Positions 35,289 to 35,890 of a DNA stretch of 35,890 nucleotides are shown piece after piece. Position numbers and translations under genes: made by a program. Position 1 is the first letter of the stretch, and every line of letters begins with the position of its first letter. The DNA is from Rhodoferax sp. (GTDB lineage Bacteria; Pseudomonadota; Gammaproteobacteria; Burkholderiales; Burkholderiaceae_C), in NCBI GenBank assembly GCA_020048795.1, contig JAIFMA010000039.1, positions 1 to 35,890 of the forward strand, written 5' to 3'. The notes under the pieces were generated by a model that made no database searches, was not told the origin of the DNA, and saw only the letters and a program-made list of their open reading frames with translations.

Positions 35289-35890
35289 ATGCTGGCCGAG
35301 TTTCTGCAGTTTCTTTTTTCTGGCATCACCGTGGGTGCCACCTACGCGCTGGCGGCGCTGGGCTTTACGCTGATCTACAACGCCAGCAACGTCATCAACT
35401 TTGCCCAGGGTGAGTTCATCATGCTGGGCGGCATGCTGGCGGTGTATTTCAGCCAGGCCGGTCTGCCGCTGCCAGTGGCGCTGGTGCTGGCGATTGTGCT
35501 GCCGGCGATGGTGGGTGTGCTGGTGGAAAAGCTGGCGATTGAGCCGGTCAAGGGGGCCGAGTCGGTCACGTTGATCATCATCACCATTGGCGCTTCGCTG
35601 GTGATTCGCGGCCTGGTGCAGGTCTGGCTGGGCAAAAACACTTTCAGCCTGCCGGCGTTTTCAGGCGACACACCGCTGCACTTTCTGGGTGCCACGCTGA
35701 TGCCGCAAAGCCTGTGGGTGCTGGGGGTCACAGCCCTCGTGGTGCTGGCGCTGTGGTACTTTTTTAACCGCACCTTGCACGGCAAGGCGATGCTGGCCAC
35801 CTCCTTCAACCGGGTAGCGGCTGAGCTGGTGGGCATCAATACCAACTGGGTGCTGTTTTTGAGTTTTGCCATGTCGGCCGCGCTGGGTGC
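35289..35890 (+). CDS. livH: Branched-chain amino acid ABC transporter permease LivH (truncated by window end)
   Basis: ATG at 35289 opens MLAEFLQFLFSGITVGATYALAALGFTLIYNASNVINFAQGEFIMLGGMLAVYF..., in frame to the window edge; absent from the ORF track because there is no stop. Confidence 0.93.
   Translation, partial: MLAEFLQFLFSGITVGATYALAALGFTLIYNASNVINFAQGEFIMLGGMLAVYFSQAGLPLPVALVLAIVLPAMVGVLVEKLAIEPVKGAESVTLIIITIGASLVIRGLVQVWLGKNTFSLPAFSGDTPLHFLGATLMPQSLWVLGVTALVVLALWYFFNRTLHGKAMLATSFNRVAAELVGINTNWVLFLSFAMSAALG

Noticed and set aside
1-35890. CRISPR arrays, tRNA/rRNA genes, intact insertion sequences, prophage genes
   Set aside because: None seen: no regularly spaced direct repeats, no tRNA cloverleaf or rRNA sequence recognised, and no transposase or integrase in the ORF translations.

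Overview
The window resembles a Burkholderiales (Comamonadaceae-like) chromosome. A compact minus-strand type VI secretion system (T6SS) operon occupies ~1.0-25.4 kb, in transcription order: tssB-tssC-hcp-tssE-tssF-tssG-tssH(clpV)-vgrG-MORN protein-PAAR-like (DUF4280-type)-small TM protein-family 3 solute-binding protein-DAACS-type carrier 1-Asp/Glu racemase-DAACS-type carrier 2-tssJ-tssK-tssL-tssM-tssA. The main candidate for a new system is the five-gene transport/racemase cassette (8931..13619) between the vgrG/PAAR module and tssJ. Its genes mostly overlap by ATGA-type junctions. Both carriers have lost the Na+-site NMDGT motif and share a derived 'LRxG' motif. The cassette's 69-aa TM protein resembles the extra C-terminal TM segment of carrier 2. 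Other points of interest: a highly structured, apparently ORF-less RNA at ~618-960 (HEARO/omega-RNA-like by appearance); a protein upstream of tssB (25849..27060) whose C-terminus resembles plant IQM proteins ('HS-x2-LAG...SGHYxP'); a probable frameshifted small gene beside it; and a dispersed 33-nt REP-like repeat, one copy of which lies in frame inside a murU-like gene. The right flank is ordinary housekeeping and metabolic content: a lone cNMP-binding protein, radA, a CoA-transferase, a murU-like gene, pepP, an IclR regulator and a partial livH. All family assignments come from reading the sequences and from memory; no searches were run.
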